A stretch of DNA of 64,000 nt from an uncultured Acidimicrobiales bacterium (GCA_937922785.1 CALAJQ010000003.1:1-64000); one strand, 5' to 3'. Shown: positions 50,265 through 59,851, numbered from the stretch's first letter. Made by a program: numbers and translations. Notes: generated from the letters alone by a model not told the origin.

Positions 50265-51517
50265 GTCGCACGATCCTAAACACTTCAAAGTCACGACGGT
50301 TGTTTCTGCAACAGGCGGGAGCCGCCGGGCTGCTAACTGCTTGTAGCACCGGGGCCCGCCCTGCGGTGCTCAACTCTAGTTCTTCCAACGGGCCCTCTGA
50401 ATTGGAAGCATCATCAGACCTGGCTCCACGGGTCATGCCTGGCGCCGTGGACAACCGGATTCTGGTGGTGGTCCATCTTGATGGTGGAAACGATGGCCCT
50501 TCAATGATCGTCCCTGCCGACGACGCTGCCTATTACGACCAACGACCCAACTTGGCGGTCGATTCTGACGAGGTCATTCCTCTTGACGATCGGTTAGGTC
50601 TGGCGCCGGGTTTGGCACCGTTGGCGGGACGATCGTTGACAACAGTCGAAGGGGTCGGCCCGATAGGCGGCGACCTATCTCACTTTGCGATGACAAGACG
50701 CTGGGAACAAGGTGACGCCGACGGCAAGAATCATCTTCGGACTGGTTTTCTGGGCCGACTCGCTGACGCCCTTGATGATGGCTCGCCTCTTGTTGGCGTG
50801 GCTACTGGTGGAATCAGTCCGGCGATGTTGTCAACGCATGCATCCACGATGAGCATGACCAGCCCGGACCAGATGTGGTTCCTCCAAGATGACTGGGACG
50901 CGGTCGCGGCCTACCAACGACAGCTTCAGATGTTTGGCGAAGGTAAGGCCAGCGAATCCCTAAACCAGCTCTATCGACTGGCCCAAGAAACCCGAAATGT
51001 TGATGACTCCGAAGTTGACTGGGAGTCTCCGATGCTTTCTGACGGCGGAGAGCTTGGGCGCCAGCTGTTCATGGCGGCTGGATTTATCGAGGCCGATGTT
51101 GGCATACGAATCGTTCAAGCAACCCTTGGCGGATTCGACACTCACGACAATCATCAATGGCAACACGCTGACCTAATGACCAAATTGGGTGCAGCAGTCG
51201 GAGGATTTCTTGACCTTGCTGATGAGAAGGGATTTGCCGACCGAGTGCTAGTTGCAACCACCAGCGAATTCGGTCGACGAGTGGGCGAGAACGATGGCGG
51301 ACTCGACCACGGCAGCGCCTCAACCATGTTGGTTGCTGGACCAGTCGAGCATCAGAGGCTGGGAGAACCGACTTCGCTGACCGAACTCGACGCTGATGAC
51401 AACCTGCAAACAACCATGGGCTTTGACCGCTACCTGGCGTCGCTAGCCCAAGAATGGCTAGGGGTGGAGGCAGCGTCGGTACTCCCAGGAAACCCCGAGC
51501 CAATTGGTCTTGTCTAG
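50261..51517 (+). CDS. DUF1501 family protein, Tat-exported lipoprotein-like
   Basis: A 418-residue protein. The N-terminus SRRLFLQQAGAAG followed by LLTACS is a twin-arginine signal ending in a lipobox, so it is probably Tat-exported and lipid-anchored. The mature part is a sulfatase-like (alkaline phosphatase superfamily) fold: VVHLDGGNDG at the start, STHASTMSM in the middle and TTSEFGRRVGENDGGLDHG at the end carry the expected metal-type residues. It is translationally coupled to DUF1800. Confidence 0.9.
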   Translation: MSRTILNTSKSRRLFLQQAGAAGLLTACSTGARPAVLNSSSSNGPSELEASSDLAPRVMPGAVDNRILVVVHLDGGNDGPSMIVPADDAAYYDQRPNLAVDSDEVIPLDDRLGLAPGLAPLAGRSLTTVEGVGPIGGDLSHFAMTRRWEQGDADGKNHLRTGFLGRLADALDDGSPLVGVATGGISPAMLSTHASTMSMTSPDQMWFLQDDWDAVAAYQRQLQMFGEGKASESLNQLYRLAQETRNVDDSEVDWESPMLSDGGELGRQLFMAAGFIEADVGIRIVQATLGGFDTHDNHQWQHADLMTKLGAAVGGFLDLADEKGFADRVLVATTSEFGRRVGENDGGLDHGSASTMLVAGPVEHQRLGEPTSLTELDADDNLQTTMGFDRYLASLAQEWLGVEAASVLPGNPEPIGLV

Positions 51518-51560
51518 GAGCTGAGCGACTTGGATGGGCGGTGAGCACTATCCTGGCGGC

Positions 51561-52781
51561 GTGAGAAAATTACTCGACCATATTTTCGGACTGTCGGTCA
51601 TCGGCCTTCTGGTGCTGGCAACAGCTGCACCAGTGGCGGCCCAGTCCCTGGCTGAGATTGCAGCCGAACTTGATTCAACCGGACGGTTCATCGAGGGCAA
51701 CATCACGTCTGCTGCCGATGCTGGAATCACCGATGCCAATAACTCCGGCGTCGCCTTCATGCAACTAGTTGAGGCCGACAACTCATCTGCGGACGCCGAG
51801 AACCTACTTCGTGGGTTGCTGACGAACCTAAACGAGTTGAACTCGACCTATCAGAGCATTGTTCTATATGAGCCCAACAACAACGTCTGGGCCGTTTCAA
51901 ACTCTGGCGACCCAGAGGCCGCCATTTCTGCAGCCACCGGCGCATTTGCGGCGGGCGACATCGCTCTCGGGCTTGAGCAGTTCTCCAATGTCTTGAGCGG
52001 GGGAACAACTTCAGGACAAAGCCCAAGTACCAGTGTTGCCGTCGACCAAGGCACAACTAGTTCTGGTGGTGGTTTCCCGTGGCTTTTGCTGATCATCATC
52101 GGTGGCCTGGTGTGGCTAGGTTTTCGCTTCATGAATGGCCGCAAGGTCAAAGCCAAGTCAAAGCTTGAGATCGAGGCGGATCGCGCTGAGATCAAAGAGC
52201 AATTAAAGGACAATGCCGACCGGGTAATCAATCTTGGCGACTCAGTGATTGCCAACGGCGATCCCGAGCTAATCCGAACTTACGAAGAGGCCTCGGCCGC
52301 ATACCAAAACGTCTCCACCGAAGTTGATGGCGCACAAACTGCCGCACAGGTTGATGAGCTAGACGATCAGATCGACAAGGCCGAGTGGCAGTTCGAGGTA
52401 ATTGAGGCTCGCCTAGAAGGCCGGCGACCCCCAGCACAACCGACGGGCCCTTCGCTTCCACCTCCCCCGACTAGCCGCAGCACCCGAGCCTCAGATAAAC
52501 CAAAGTCTCGAACCGCCATGGAACAAGACGAGTCGGTATTCGCAGAACGTCAACGCCAACAACCTCGCCGCCCCCAAGCTCAACGGCGCCAGACTCAGCG
52601 CCGCCGTAGCAGCGGTGGTCTTGGAGGACTTGCCCGCTCGGGGCTGGGTCGAATGGCTATGGGTCTGATTTTCCAGATGATTCTGGGAGGCGGGCTGCGA
52701 CAAAGCCGCAGAACCTACGGCCGGACTACTCGCAGCGGGTCAAACCGGGGTGGCGGAATAAACGCTCCCAGAGGTTTTTAG
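51561..52781 (+). CDS. TPM-domain-like secreted/membrane protein with basic tail
   Basis: A 406-residue protein. A signal peptide (cleaved after VAAQS-like residues) is followed by an extracytoplasmic alpha/beta domain of about 130 residues resembling a TPM domain, a membrane helix (PWLLLIIIGGLVWLGFRF), a coiled-coil region (about 205-280) and an Arg/Gln-rich tail (RQQPRRPQAQRRQTQRRR). Some TPM proteins help membrane-protein repair or quality control. The GTG is 6 bases after TATCCT (51549-51554), so it has a leaderless promoter although it follows DUF1501. Confidence 0.65.
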   Translation: MRKLLDHIFGLSVIGLLVLATAAPVAAQSLAEIAAELDSTGRFIEGNITSAADAGITDANNSGVAFMQLVEADNSSADAENLLRGLLTNLNELNSTYQSIVLYEPNNNVWAVSNSGDPEAAISAATGAFAAGDIALGLEQFSNVLSGGTTSGQSPSTSVAVDQGTTSSGGGFPWLLLIIIGGLVWLGFRFMNGRKVKAKSKLEIEADRAEIKEQLKDNADRVINLGDSVIANGDPELIRTYEEASAAYQNVSTEVDGAQTAAQVDELDDQIDKAEWQFEVIEARLEGRRPPAQPTGPSLPPPPTSRSTRASDKPKSRTAMEQDESVFAERQRQQPRRPQAQRRQTQRRRSSGGLGGLARSGLGRMAMGLIFQMILGGGLRQSRRTYGRTTRSGSNRGGGINAPRGF

Positions 52782-52825
52782 ACGAAATACCAGGGACTGT
52801 CATAGGGGTTGGGCATTATCAATAC

Positions 52826-53650
52826 ATGGCGGATTTACCAAAGCACCTGAGCCCCTCCTCGGCATCGTCTTTCGACGGCTGCCCTCGCCGGTGGCGTTTC
52901 AAATATGTGGACCGCCTGCCGGAGCCTTCGGGCCAAGCTGCCCTCGTTGGTTCCTTTGCTCACGTCGTCCTTGAGCACCTTTGTCAGATGCCGCCACAGG
53001 ACCGCACAATGGACATGGCCAAGGCCCTGGCCCGGACGCTGTGGGACGAATTCACTACCGAAGAGGACTTTCAGTCCCTGGAATTGCCAGAGGAAGAGTC
53101 CAGGGCGTTCCGTTGGCAAGCATGGTTGGCCATTGCTGGTCTTTGGCCACTCGAAGACCCGGCAAGCGTCGACGTTGTTTCTACTGAGCAACGAATAGAA
53201 GTAAACCTGGGCGACGTACCGTTTCTCGGCATCATCGACAGGGTCGATCGCGTCAACGACCGCTTGGTAGTCAGCGATTACAAGAGCGGAACTCTTCCCG
53301 GATCAAGGTGGCGAGAAGACAAGATCTTGCAGGTCATGCTGTACGCGGCCGCACTTGAGGTCGACCTAAGCGAGCAGCCTGATCGGGCCAGACTGCTTTA
53401 CCTTGGCCAGCGAATAGTCGATATTGCAGTCACTGACCGCAAGGTAGCCGAAGCTACCGAGGCAATAAACGCCACCTGGGTAAACATCAGCAATGCATGT
53501 TCCCAGGACCAGTTCGATGCCAACCCTGGAGTCTTGTGTGGATGGTGCGCTTTCGCCACTGAATGCCCTGAAGGCCGGGCAGAAATTGCCCGCAGAGTTG
53601 CGGCGGGGAAGATGCCCAATCATGCTCCAGCGATAGCACTGGTCGCATAA
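52826..53650 (+). CDS. PD-(D/E)XK nuclease family protein (RecB/Cas4-like)
   Basis: A 274-residue nuclease. GIIDRVDRVNDRLVVSDYKSG supplies the active-site D...DxK residues (quoted in part: LVVSDYKSG), and DKILQVMLYAAAL the Q-x3-Y helix. Four cysteines, one near the N-terminus (FDGCPRRW) and three at the end (CGWCAFATEC), match the Fe-S site of AddB/Cas4-type enzymes. It probably cuts single-stranded DNA ends in repair. CATTAT lies 6 bases before its ATG. No cas genes or RecB helicase are nearby. Confidence 0.9.
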   Translation: MADLPKHLSPSSASSFDGCPRRWRFKYVDRLPEPSGQAALVGSFAHVVLEHLCQMPPQDRTMDMAKALARTLWDEFTTEEDFQSLELPEEESRAFRWQAWLAIAGLWPLEDPASVDVVSTEQRIEVNLGDVPFLGIIDRVDRVNDRLVVSDYKSGTLPGSRWREDKILQVMLYAAALEVDLSEQPDRARLLYLGQRIVDIAVTDRKVAEATEAINATWVNISNACSQDQFDANPGVLCGWCAFATECPEGRAEIARRVAAGKMPNHAPAIALVA

Positions 53651-53777
53651 AGGCCACGTCTAATCGCCGACCACTTCGCCACGTGATGCGGCGGATCAAA
53701 TACTAAGAGTGAGGTTTGGGCAATTTGCCATGCCCTAAGGTTGCGAACCTGGGCCGTTGGCTGCGAGGGTGTCCAGT

Positions 53778-55043
53778 GTGAGCCTCGCTATTGACCTAGG
53801 TCGACACCGAACTTACGGCGCAAGAACCTCCTTCTCTGAATCAGTCGAGGAAGAGACTGTTGACGCCGAGCTGCTGCGTCTTTCTGATTCAAACCCCGCC
53901 TTGCTGATTAGGGTCAACCGGCTCGGCATTCCGAAGCGGTTCACAGAGGCCCTGATCTATACCGCAGGATATGAGGATGAAATCGCGGAGGCGATCACCG
54001 CCGACGCCGCCCAAGCTCTCAAGCTTGCTCTAAACGATGCAGCGTCGACTGAAGAGATCAGCGGACGAATCGTCGCCTCTATCCCAGTGGCCCTTGGCCC
54101 GACCGGCCGAGCAATACTCCTTAAAGGGCTTGCCGATCAAGGCCTGGTAGTTCAGCCCGGCGACGTCGTCGAACGGCCAATCGCTGCCTTAGCTGAATGG
54201 CTGTCAGACCGACACAAGATCGGTGGCGACTCGCCAACCGAGCCAGTGGCAGTCATTGACAACGACGGTGGCGAGATTTCGGTACTTGTTGCCGACACAG
54301 CCAAAAAGCGCCTGCTCGCAATCGCACCTGTAAGCCAAGGACCCGCTGATGACACCTCACTGGTGATCGATCGACTCAAAGCAATACTGAGCCGGGGTGC
54401 CGGGATGCTCGAACCGGCTGGCACCCTGCGTCAAGACGAGTGGACTGCCGTTTCAGCTGCCTATGGCCATGTGGTCTTGTCCGGTAGCGGCGCCGAACAC
54501 CCCCAGTTTCAGAACCTAGTAACAGGCCTACTGCCAGCCACCCCAATCGCTGCCCGATCCACTGTTAAGGCAGGGCAAGCGGTAATTGCGGGCCTCACCG
54601 AGCTACGCCAAATCAATGATTGGACTTGCAGCTGGCCTACAGGTCACCTGATGGTCGACGGTAAATCGATTCGTCCTCCTGGGCCTCTGACAGCCAAACA
54701 TGAGGAGATCGAAGTCAAGAGCACCAGTCGTTCCCATGTATCGTTGGCTGACGCCAAAGGTGCACGATCTAACATCCAGGTCTCGTCGGTAACTGCCACA
54801 GGAGTGTGGATTCCTCAGGCCCTCGGTTCAGTCCCCAAGATGCGACTACTTGATGACGGACGGGTTCTCATGCTCGGTGCTCCCGGTGTCCGACCATTGT
54901 CGTTCAAGGTGAGCTGGCCAGTGCCAGGTTGTACAAAGCCAACCACGCTGGACCGCCCGATTCCTGTGTCGCCACTTGGACGAAGAGCTCTAGGGCTTGT
55001 CAGTCCCAGAGTCGATCGAGCACGTCAAGCCAAAGCTGAGTAG
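53778..55043 (+). CDS. Divergent Hsp70-like ATPase-fold protein
   Basis: A 421-residue protein with actin/Hsp70-fold landmarks: SLAIDLGRHRT (phosphate 1), PVALGPTGRAILLKG with ERPIAALAEW, VAVIDNDGGEISVLV (phosphate 2) and VVLSGSGAEHPQFQ (adenosine motif). The GTTNS and DLGGGT motifs are changed, including loss of the Thr that aids hydrolysis, so ATP hydrolysis may be lost or slow. A beta-rich C-terminal region of about 130 residues has no clear Hsp70 substrate domain. I chose GTG 53778 (GAGG 10 bases upstream); the frame opens at 53757. The 3' end overlaps a convergent M20 gene by 44 bases. Confidence 0.68.
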   Translation: MSLAIDLGRHRTYGARTSFSESVEEETVDAELLRLSDSNPALLIRVNRLGIPKRFTEALIYTAGYEDEIAEAITADAAQALKLALNDAASTEEISGRIVASIPVALGPTGRAILLKGLADQGLVVQPGDVVERPIAALAEWLSDRHKIGGDSPTEPVAVIDNDGGEISVLVADTAKKRLLAIAPVSQGPADDTSLVIDRLKAILSRGAGMLEPAGTLRQDEWTAVSAAYGHVVLSGSGAEHPQFQNLVTGLLPATPIAARSTVKAGQAVIAGLTELRQINDWTCSWPTGHLMVDGKSIRPPGPLTAKHEEIEVKSTSRSHVSLADAKGARSNIQVSSVTATGVWIPQALGSVPKMRLLDDGRVLMLGAPGVRPLSFKVSWPVPGCTKPTTLDRPIPVSPLGRRALGLVSPRVDRARQAKAE

Positions 55044-56346
55044 TCAAAGCCAGCGACTCGGTGTCAATGCGTTCATCGTGGCCGTGAAAGCGAGTAAAGA
55101 AGTCTTCAAGGCTGACCTTCGGACTAAGCAGGCCTGCGCCGTAGGCTATGACTCCCCTTTCTCGGAAGAAGCGTGCGTCGGTGCCGCCAGTCACCATCGA
55201 CGGCAACAAAGTGGTCTCCGGATAGGCAGCGTTAACTGCGCCTGATAACGCATCCCACAACGGTGTATAGGCCGGTGACTTTGTTGACGGGTCGTTAGCT
55301 ATTTCGTCATAAGTGACTCGGCTCGCAAGGTCGCCTAGCGCTGCGGCCATGTGAGCTTCCACTTCGGCGTTGGTCTCGCCGGGAAGCGTACGGATATCGA
55401 CTTCAAGGATGACTTTGTCTGGGATCACATTGGTTTTGACCCCGCCGTGAATGACGTTGGGACTAAAGGTTGTGTGGCTACAAGCGTGAAGATTCCGAGC
55501 CATTCGGGGCTCCATCTGCTGCAGTGTTTCGGTTATTCGTCCATGGTCCAACAGGCCCGCCTCAACGTCGGGGGCAAAGCCCATGGCCTTAACTCGAGCC
55601 GTAAAGTCAGCATCGATGTTGGCCTTGGGGTTGTAGGCGGTAATCCGGCGCACGACTTCTGAAGCGGTCACTAAAGCATTGTCTGTTCCAAATGGCATGG
55701 AACCGTGACCGGGCTCACCGGCGATAGTGAGTCGACGCTGACCTATCCCCTTCTCTGAAGTGGTGATCAGGACGGTTCTGCCGTTGGCAGACTCGATGGG
55801 GATTCCTCCATATTCGGTCAGCACGTACTCGCACTTCAGAACATCCCACTGTTGTTTAATGAGCACCTCAGCCCCATGAGCCCCGCCAGCCTCTTCATCG
55901 GCCACAGCAAAGTAAATGATGTCGCCCGGGTAACGCTTGCCGGACCGTATGACGTGCCTAAACGCCACCGCCATCGAGGAGGTGAGGTTAAGCATGTCAA
56001 CGGCACCGCGACCCCACACCTCACCATCAACCAACTCGCCGCCAAAGGGATCACGAGACCAGCCGTCGGGACTAACAGGGACAACATCGGTGTGACCCAT
56101 TAGGCAAACGGCGGGCGCGTCCGGGTCAGTGCCGGGGTAGCGGGCGATCAGAGAGGTGCGGCCTGGGCTCACCTCAAACAGTTCCATGTCGACCCCCGTG
56201 CCTTCAAGCTCGTCTCGAAGTACACGGGCGTTTCGATCTTCAAATCCGGACTCAGCAGTGCCGTCGTTAACACACTGGTTACGAATCAGGGCTTGCAAAA
56301 GCTCGACGGTTTCGCCAGTCAGCTTGGGATCGGTTGTGATGGCCAT
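55000..56346 (-). CDS. M20 family metallopeptidase (ArgE/DapE-like)
   Basis: A 448-residue di-zinc hydrolase. LMGHTDVVPVS, WGRGAVDMLN, ADEEAGG (general base Glu) and the C-terminal FHGHDERI give a complete M20 set; the lid domain is present between them. It cleaves amide bonds of dipeptides or N-acyl amino acids. The ATG is 6 bases after TAGTCT (complement of 56353-56358), consistent with a leaderless start. The gene upstream on the same strand is etfA, 9 bases away. Confidence 0.92.
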   Translation of the reverse strand: MAITTDPKLTGETVELLQALIRNQCVNDGTAESGFEDRNARVLRDELEGTGVDMELFEVSPGRTSLIARYPGTDPDAPAVCLMGHTDVVPVSPDGWSRDPFGGELVDGEVWGRGAVDMLNLTSSMAVAFRHVIRSGKRYPGDIIYFAVADEEAGGAHGAEVLIKQQWDVLKCEYVLTEYGGIPIESANGRTVLITTSEKGIGQRRLTIAGEPGHGSMPFGTDNALVTASEVVRRITAYNPKANIDADFTARVKAMGFAPDVEAGLLDHGRITETLQQMEPRMARNLHACSHTTFSPNVIHGGVKTNVIPDKVILEVDIRTLPGETNAEVEAHMAAALGDLASRVTYDEIANDPSTKSPAYTPLWDALSGAVNAAYPETTLLPSMVTGGTDARFFRERGVIAYGAGLLSPKVSLEDFFTRFHGHDERIDTESLALTTQLWLDVLDRLWD

Positions 56347-56355
56347 AGGCCGAGA

Positions 56356-57324
56356 CTAGCGGTTAGCTAGTGCCTCAAGCAGCTTGGGAACAACGCTGTG
56401 AACGTCGCCAACAATTCCAAGATCGGCAACGCCAAAGATCGGTGCCTCCGCGTCTTTGTTGATTGCGATGATGTTCTTGGAACCCTTCATACCAACCAAG
56501 TGCTGGGTGGCTCCGGAAATGCCTGCTGCGATGTAGACCGTGGGCTTTACAACCTTGCCGGTTTGGCCAACCTGGTATGAGTAAGGAACCCATCCGGCAT
56601 CCACGATTGCGCGTGACGCGCCAGCGGCACCTTTGAGGTTCTTAGCCAAAGTCTCGATCATGTCGAACTTCTCTGACTCGCCAAGGCCGCGGCCGCCTGA
56701 GACAACAACTTCAGCCTCATCCAGACGAGGTCCGTCTGACTCTGCAGCATGCACGTTTACAACGGTTGCGCCGCCAGAGTTGCCGAGATCGCCTACGTCG
56801 AGATCCTCGACGTCGGCCTCTGCACCGTCGCTTGGTTCTGGTGCGAAGCTCTTGGGGCGGACCAACAGGATGTAAGGACCTTCACCGGTGAACTTGGTCT
56901 TGATTTCGGTAGCTCCGCCGAAGATTGGCTCAGTTCCAACCACGCTGTCTCCATCAACCTCAACGTCAACAACGTTGGTGATCACGGTGCGGTCAAGCTT
57001 TACAGACAAGCGGGCGGCGATGTCGCGCCCGTCATAGCTGGTGCCAAACAAGATGGCGTCTGGACCGTCGCCGGCGTCTACTGCTTCAGCAATCGCGCTA
57101 GCAACAGGAACACCAACTAGAGAACCTTCGAGGTCTCCAGTTTGGTAGATGGTTTCTGCTCCGTAGCTTCCAAGGGCCTCGGCGAAATCGTCGCCGTTGT
57201 CTCCGGCCATCACACAACAAACTGTGTCGGCTAGATCCCGTGCCTTGGTGAGCAATTCAAGTGTTGTTGTTGATGGCTTGTCGCCATCAGCTTCGGCGTA
57301 TACCCAAATGGTGTCGAGTGTCAT
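56356..57324 (-). CDS. etfA: Electron transfer flavoprotein subunit alpha
   Basis: A 322-residue EtfA. The C-terminal FAD domain has [28 protein letters not shown] and [16 protein letters not shown], all characteristic. It accepts electrons from acyl-CoA dehydrogenases, such as the one at 8 kb, and passes them to the quinone pool through ETF:quinone oxidoreductase. It lies 9 bases after etfB in one operon. Confidence 0.96.
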   Translation of the reverse strand: MTLDTIWVYAEADGDKPSTTTLELLTKARDLADTVCCVMAGDNGDDFAEALGSYGAETIYQTGDLEGSLVGVPVASAIAEAVDAGDGPDAILFGTSYDGRDIAARLSVKLDRTVITNVVDVEVDGDSVVGTEPIFGGATEIKTKFTGEGPYILLVRPKSFAPEPSDGAEADVEDLDVGDLGNSGGATVVNVHAAESDGPRLDEAEVVVSGGRGLGESEKFDMIETLAKNLKGAAGASRAIVDAGWVPYSYQVGQTGKVVKPTVYIAAGISGATQHLVGMKGSKNIIAINKDAEAPIFGVADLGIVGDVHSVVPKLLEALANR

Positions 57325-57333
57325 GATTTGCTC

Positions 57334-58113
57334 CTAGATGACTTTCAGGTTCTCAAGGAAGGCCACGATCTTAAGGTGGGCCTCTCCGTCGTCTTCGAAT
57401 ACGTCGCCCGCTTCGCGAGTCGGTGCGTCAGTGACGTCTGTGATTTCTTGGTTTGCGCCAGCCCAACCGACCTGATCAGCACTCATGCCTAGATCAGCGA
57501 TTGACTTCTCTTCAAACGGCTTGGACTTAGCCGCCATGATGCCCTTGAAAGAGGGGTAACGAGGCTCAACCACACCGGCGGTAACACTTACCAGCGCCGG
57601 CATTGGGCATTCCACTTCGTCATAGCCAGCGTCAGTCTGGCGCTGCACCTTGACTGTCGATCCGTCAACTTCAATTGCCTTGGCAGCAGTTACTGATGGC
57701 ATATCGAGAACTGCGGCAATCTGCTCGGGAACAGTTCCGGTGTATCCATCGGAGCTTTCCGAGCCGGCGATCACAAGATCAGCCCCTTGCCCAGCGATAG
57801 CGGCGGCAAGAATCTTGGCCGTGGTCAAGGCATCTGAACCAACCAAAGCTGGATCGCTTACCAGAGTTGCTGATTCAGCACCCATTGCCAGTGCGGTCGA
57901 CAAGCCTGATCGCTCGCCGTTAGGGGCCATGGACACCAGCGTTACCTCTCCGCCGCCAGCAGCGTCGACAAGCTGGAGAGCCATTTCGACGCCGTAGCTG
58001 TCGGACTCGTCCAGGATGAGCTTTACATCACGCTTCAATGTGCGGGTCTCAGGATCGAGAGCACCTGGGTCAGCGGGATCGGGGATCTGCTTTACGCATA
58101 CGACTACCTTCAT
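57334..58113 (-). CDS. etfB: Electron transfer flavoprotein subunit beta
   Basis: A 259-residue EtfB. MKVVVCVKQIPDPADP and GADLVIAGSESSDGYTGTVPEQIAA are family signatures, as is the AMP-binding region. It forms the heterodimer with EtfA encoded next. The ATG is 7 bases after TAAAGT (complement of 58121-58126), a good leaderless promoter for the etfBA operon. Confidence 0.96.
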   Translation of the reverse strand: MKVVVCVKQIPDPADPGALDPETRTLKRDVKLILDESDSYGVEMALQLVDAAGGGEVTLVSMAPNGERSGLSTALAMGAESATLVSDPALVGSDALTTAKILAAAIAGQGADLVIAGSESSDGYTGTVPEQIAAVLDMPSVTAAKAIEVDGSTVKVQRQTDAGYDEVECPMPALVSVTAGVVEPRYPSFKGIMAAKSKPFEEKSIADLGMSADQVGWAGANQEITDVTDAPTREAGDVFEDDGEAHLKIVAFLENLKVI

Positions 58114-58193
58114 TCGGACGACTTTAGACCCTTTTGAGCGAATTGGGCGACTCCTGAGTACCCCAAAATCGAGCGATATTACCTGTGGGTATC

Positions 58194-59135
58194 ATGCCGG
58201 AGGTGAAACTCGCTCTGATTGTGAACCCGGTTGCCAGCTCGGTTTCGAGCCGAAGCCGCATTGTGATCCAAAAGGCGCTAGGTGCAGACCACGAACTTGT
58301 GGTCAGTGAGACCACTAGAAGCGGCCATGCAATACGGATGGCCCATCAGGCAGCGCGCGAAGGCGCTGATGTGATTGTGACCCTCGGGGGCGACGGCACA
58401 GTCAATGAAGCCGCAAACGGTCTGTTGACCCGAGAGCATGACCCCAACCACTGCGCCCTGGCCCCGCTTCCCGGCGGTTCCACCAACGTCTTTGCCCGAG
58501 CCATTGGTTATCCGAACGATCCTCTTGAGGCCACCGGAGTCCTGCTTGAAGCGCTCGCTGGCAACTCGATCCGCAATGCCCCCGTGGGAATGGCGAACGG
58601 GCGCGCATTTCTGTTTCACGTGGGTATCGGATTTGATGCGGCAGTGGTGACTCGGGTTGAGAAACGCTCGCCGCTGAAGCGCTGGATGGGCCATCCCTGG
58701 TTTGTTGCCTCAACCTTGGCTGCTCTTGCGTCCCCAGCAACTGCAAAGCTGAACTTCAACATGAAGACAGATAACGGACGCCAGCGAGACAACGCTCAGA
58801 TGGCAGTCGCTCTGAACGTGAACCCCTACACGTATTTGGGAAACCGGCCCCTTGATCTTGCGCCAGAGGCCAGTTTGGATAGTCCGCTGTCAATCGTTGC
58901 CCTTGAGTCAGTGCGTTTAGGTGGGATCGTGCCAGCGGCGGTACAAGCGCTGTCACGAAGTGACGGACTGCCAAACCGCGGAGACATGACTCACTGGCGA
59001 GACGTCATGGGCGCTACGGTGAGCGCCGAGCGCGCATTTCCCTATCAACTTGATGGCGAGCCGCAAAATCCGGTTACTGAGCTTCATCTGAAGCACTCCC
59101 CTGATGCTGTTCGGCTGGTTGTGCCTGTCAGCTAG
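58194..59135 (+). CDS. Diacylglycerol kinase-family lipid kinase
   Basis: A 313-residue DAGK_cat protein with LIVNPVASS, TLGGDGTVNEAANG (ATP site) and PGGSTNVFARA, plus the GIGFDAAVV segment of the C-terminal domain. It phosphorylates a lipid such as diacylglycerol at the membrane surface. ATG 58194 follows GATATT (58175-58180) as a probable promoter; GTG 58185 is a possible alternative start. The 3' end overlaps GDPD, another phospholipid enzyme, by 8 bases. Confidence 0.9.
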   Translation: MPEVKLALIVNPVASSVSSRSRIVIQKALGADHELVVSETTRSGHAIRMAHQAAREGADVIVTLGGDGTVNEAANGLLTREHDPNHCALAPLPGGSTNVFARAIGYPNDPLEATGVLLEALAGNSIRNAPVGMANGRAFLFHVGIGFDAAVVTRVEKRSPLKRWMGHPWFVASTLAALASPATAKLNFNMKTDNGRQRDNAQMAVALNVNPYTYLGNRPLDLAPEASLDSPLSIVALESVRLGGIVPAAVQALSRSDGLPNRGDMTHWRDVMGATVSAERAFPYQLDGEPQNPVTELHLKHSPDAVRLVVPVS

Positions 59136-59820
59136 CTGCCTCGAGGGCAGTTCGGGCCGCTGCTGGGTCGTTTGTTATGAGCGCGTCGACTCCAAATGAA
59201 GCTAACTGTCGTAGACGATCCGGATCATCGACAGTCCAGACGTTGACTTCTAGTCCTGCAGCTTGAGCTTTGGTCACAAACGCCTGATCGACCAGCGGGT
59301 CATGAGGATGAATCGCAGCCAGATTGTGACCGCTGGCCCGCTCGATAAGGCTGGCTGGAGACACTTGGCCATAACACAGCCAACCAAGCCGGATCGCCGG
59401 ATCAGTTTCTCTGATTCTCAAGACCCCAGCCATGTCGAAGGAAGAGACCAACACCCTCGCCTCGGCATCGAATGCCAATATCAGCCCGGCTACGGCGATT
59501 GAGATCCCGTGTGTGGCGTCATAGTCGGGATCATCTGGGCTGTTCTTGATTTCTATGTTGACCCACATGTCACCAGCAACCATCATGACGTCCGCCAAAG
59601 TTGGAATGCTGTCTGGAAGATCGTCCGCTTGGGTGTCGCCAATCTGTCTACCATCGGCGAGGTGAGCGTCATGGTGGACTACCAACACCTCGTCCTGGGT
59701 ACGCCGAACATCAAGCTCGATACCGTCGGCCCCGGCCTCGGCGGCCGCGGTAAAAGCCGCAAGAGTATTCTCCGGATGTGTCGCCGAAGCGCCACGATGT
59801 CCCACGATTCTTGGACTCAT
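59128..59820 (-). CDS. Glycerophosphodiester phosphodiesterase
   Basis: A 230-residue GDPD-family TIM barrel. GHRGASATHPENT supplies the His-Arg and Glu metal and phosphate ligands, IELDVRRTQDEVLVVHHD the second pair (quoted in part: DVRRTQDE and VVHHD). It hydrolyses glycerophosphodiesters to glycerol-3-phosphate and an alcohol. ATG 59820 was chosen because the conserved barrel begins there (MSPRIVGHRGAS). No signal peptide, so it acts in the cytoplasm. Confidence 0.92.
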   Translation of the reverse strand: MSPRIVGHRGASATHPENTLAAFTAAAEAGADGIELDVRRTQDEVLVVHHDAHLADGRQIGDTQADDLPDSIPTLADVMMVAGDMWVNIEIKNSPDDPDYDATHGISIAVAGLILAFDAEARVLVSSFDMAGVLRIRETDPAIRLGWLCYGQVSPASLIERASGHNLAAIHPHDPLVDQAFVTKAQAAGLEVNVWTVDDPDRLRQLASFGVDALITNDPAAARTALEAAS

Positions 59821-59833
59821 CGAATAAGTCTTG

Positions 59834-59851
59834 CATATTTTGCGCAATATG
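59834..59851. promoter_or_regulatory. Inverted repeat between GDPD and whiB-like genes
   Basis: CATATT (59834-59839), TTGCGC, AATATG (59846-59851) is a 6-6-6 inverted repeat in the 96-base gap between divergent genes, 13 bases upstream of the GDPD start. It is a candidate operator shared by both. Confidence 0.4.

Noticed and set aside
52826-53650. Part of a defence island with the HEPN gene
   Set aside because: The two genes are 27 kb apart, and each lies among housekeeping genes with no other defence-type genes.
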